Made by a program: the position numbers and the translations under genes. Shown here piece by piece: positions 6,383 to 7,325 of a stretch of DNA of 7,325 nt (positions within the stretch are counted from its first letter, which is position 1; each line of letters starts with the position of its first letter). The notes below the pieces were generated by a model, which saw nothing but the letters and a program-made list of their open reading frames with translations, was not told where the DNA came from and did not search any database. Source of the stretch: an uncultured Collinsella sp. (GTDB lineage: Bacteria; Actinomycetota; Coriobacteriia; Coriobacteriales; Coriobacteriaceae). The DNA lies in the NCBI GenBank assembly GCA_900549535.1, contig UROR01000102.1:1-7325 (forward strand), in the 5' to 3' direction.

Positions 6383-7324
6383 TTATTTAGCAGAGACCTT
6401 GCCGCTGGCGTCCTTGACGACCTTCATGGCAGAGACGGGGATGAAGCCCTGCTCCTCGACGAGCTTGCCCTGGACGTCGTCGGAAAGCATGAACTCCAGG
6501 AAGGCCTTGGTGGCCTCGTCGGCGTCCTTGGAGCAGTACATGTGCTCGGTAGCCCAGATCTTAAAAGAGTCGTCGGTGACGTTCTTGCTCTTGGGCTCGA
6601 CGCCCTCGACCTTGATGGCGTTGAACTTGGAGTCATCGAAGTGTGAGAAGTCGAGGTAGGAGATGGCGTTGTCGGTGCTGGCCATCTGAGTCTGGACATC
6701 GCCGGACTTGTCGAGCTCGGCGTCGCCCTTAAAGTCGACGGCCTCGTCGCCAAAGACGGCGGCCTCGAAGGTGGCGCGGGTGCCGGAGCCGGCCTTGCGG
6801 TTGAGAACGACGATGGTGGCGTCGTCGCCGCCGACCTCCTTCCAGTTGGTAATCTGACCGGAGAAGATACCCTTGAGCTGCTCGAGGGACAGGTCGTCGA
6901 CCTTGACGTTCTTGGAGACGACGGGGCCCATGCCCACGACGGCGACCTCGTGGTCGACGAGGTTCTTGACCTGATCGGCCTCAAGCTTGGTCTCGGCGAA
7001 GACGTCGGAGTTACCGATGGCAACGGTGCCGGCGGCGACAGCGGTCAGGCCCTTGCCCGAACCGTTGCCCGAGCCGGAGACGGAGACATCGGGGTTGGCA
7101 TCCATGAACTTCTCGGCAGCGGCCTCGACAAGAGCCTGGAACGAGGAGGCGCCGTCATAGGTCACCTCGCCGGAGACAGACTCAGCAGCGGCAGCGGCGC
7201 TGCCCGTATCGGCGGCGTCGGATGCGCCGGAGCCGCCGCAACCAACGAGACCGAGACCGACGATGCTGGCAAGACCACCAGCGAGGCCGAGGAACTGACG
7301 ACGAGAATAAGCCTGATCGAGCAT
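6383..7324 (-). CDS. pstS: Phosphate-binding lipoprotein PstS with Tat-like signal
   Basis: A 313-residue extracytoplasmic phosphate receptor that delivers phosphate to PstCA. The N-terminus has a twin-arginine motif SRRQFLG (7-13), a hydrophobic run, and a lipobox LVGC with the lipid-anchored cysteine at C29, followed by a Gly/Ser/Ala-rich tether (30-52). Phosphate-site motifs of the family are present: YDGASSF (57-63), GSGNGSGKG (84-92), VAIGNSD (101-107) and RKAGSGTRATFE (176-187). GIFSGQITNW (152-161) is also standard. The product is acidic and full length for the family. The ATG lies at the very edge of the window, so its ribosome binding site and promoter, and any longer N-terminus, cannot be seen. 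In other bacteria the operon is induced by phosphate limitation; no Pho box can be examined here. Confidence 0.95.
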   Translation of the reverse strand: MLDQAYSRRQFLGLAGGLASIVGLGLVGCGGSGASDAADTGSAAAAAESVSGEVTYDGASSFQALVEAAAEKFMDANPDVSVSGSGNGSGKGLTAVAAGTVAIGNSDVFAETKLEADQVKNLVDHEVAVVGMGPVVSKNVKVDDLSLEQLKGIFSGQITNWKEVGGDDATIVVLNRKAGSGTRATFEAAVFGDEAVDFKGDAELDKSGDVQTQMASTDNAISYLDFSHFDDSKFNAIKVEGVEPKSKNVTDDSFKIWATEHMYCSKDADEATKAFLEFMLSDDVQGKLVEEQGFIPVSAMKVVKDASGKVSAK

Positions 7325-7325
7325 G

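Noticed and set aside
3488..6646. Plus-strand open frames of 392, 325 and 436 codons opposite pstB, pstA and pstC
   Set aside because: They are shadows of the pst genes: composition is biased to H, R, D, G and Q, no motifs are seen, and the opposing genes are unambiguous.

Overview
The window is about 7.3 kb of high-GC bacterial DNA in which every supported gene lies on the minus strand. Read in the direction of transcription (right to left) it holds pstS, pstC, pstA, pstB, a terminator, an ABC-F ATPase of the Uup type, a HAD-IIB (Cof-like) phosphatase, a hairpin, and a small DtxR/MntR-type metal-dependent regulator. The left edge is filled by a nested palindrome. The GC-rich codon use, the PstS signal peptide that looks both Tat-dependent and lipoprotein-like, and the style of the intergenic palindromes suggest an actinobacterium, probably a gut Coriobacteriia such as Collinsella. 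That placement is an inference from style and memory, not a database match.

Right half (3662-7324): a compact pstSCAB high-affinity phosphate import operon. pstS is followed 24 bp later by pstC. pstC and pstA overlap by 8 bp at a GTG start, and pstA and pstB overlap by 4 bp (ATGA). The genes encode a lipid-anchored phosphate-binding protein, two membrane permeases and the ATPase. phoU, which follows pstB in many bacteria, is not next to it here. A strong rho-independent terminator at 3569-3606 closes the operon.

Middle (822-3458): an ABC-F/Uup translation-type ATPase and a HAD hydrolase, separated by only 6 bp and very probably co-transcribed. The ABC-F start is at 3458, set by a good Shine-Dalgarno; the upstream in-frame extension would have to run through the pst terminator. 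A perfect 16-bp inverted repeat (3503-3543) lies just upstream of a TATCAT -10-like box in the presumed promoter of this pair.

Left (1-594): a 125-residue metal-dependent repressor of the DtxR/MntR family with its own leader of about 130 bp, and then, downstream, a two-tier palindrome (outer 28-bp and inner 15-bp arms). That palindrome looks like a mobile or repeated palindromic element more than a simple terminator.

Overall the gene content is ordinary housekeeping. The points most worth a second look are the three strong intergenic palindromes, the Tat plus lipobox signal on PstS, and the mixed MntR/DtxR metal-ligand set of the regulator. I see no sign of a new multi-gene system.
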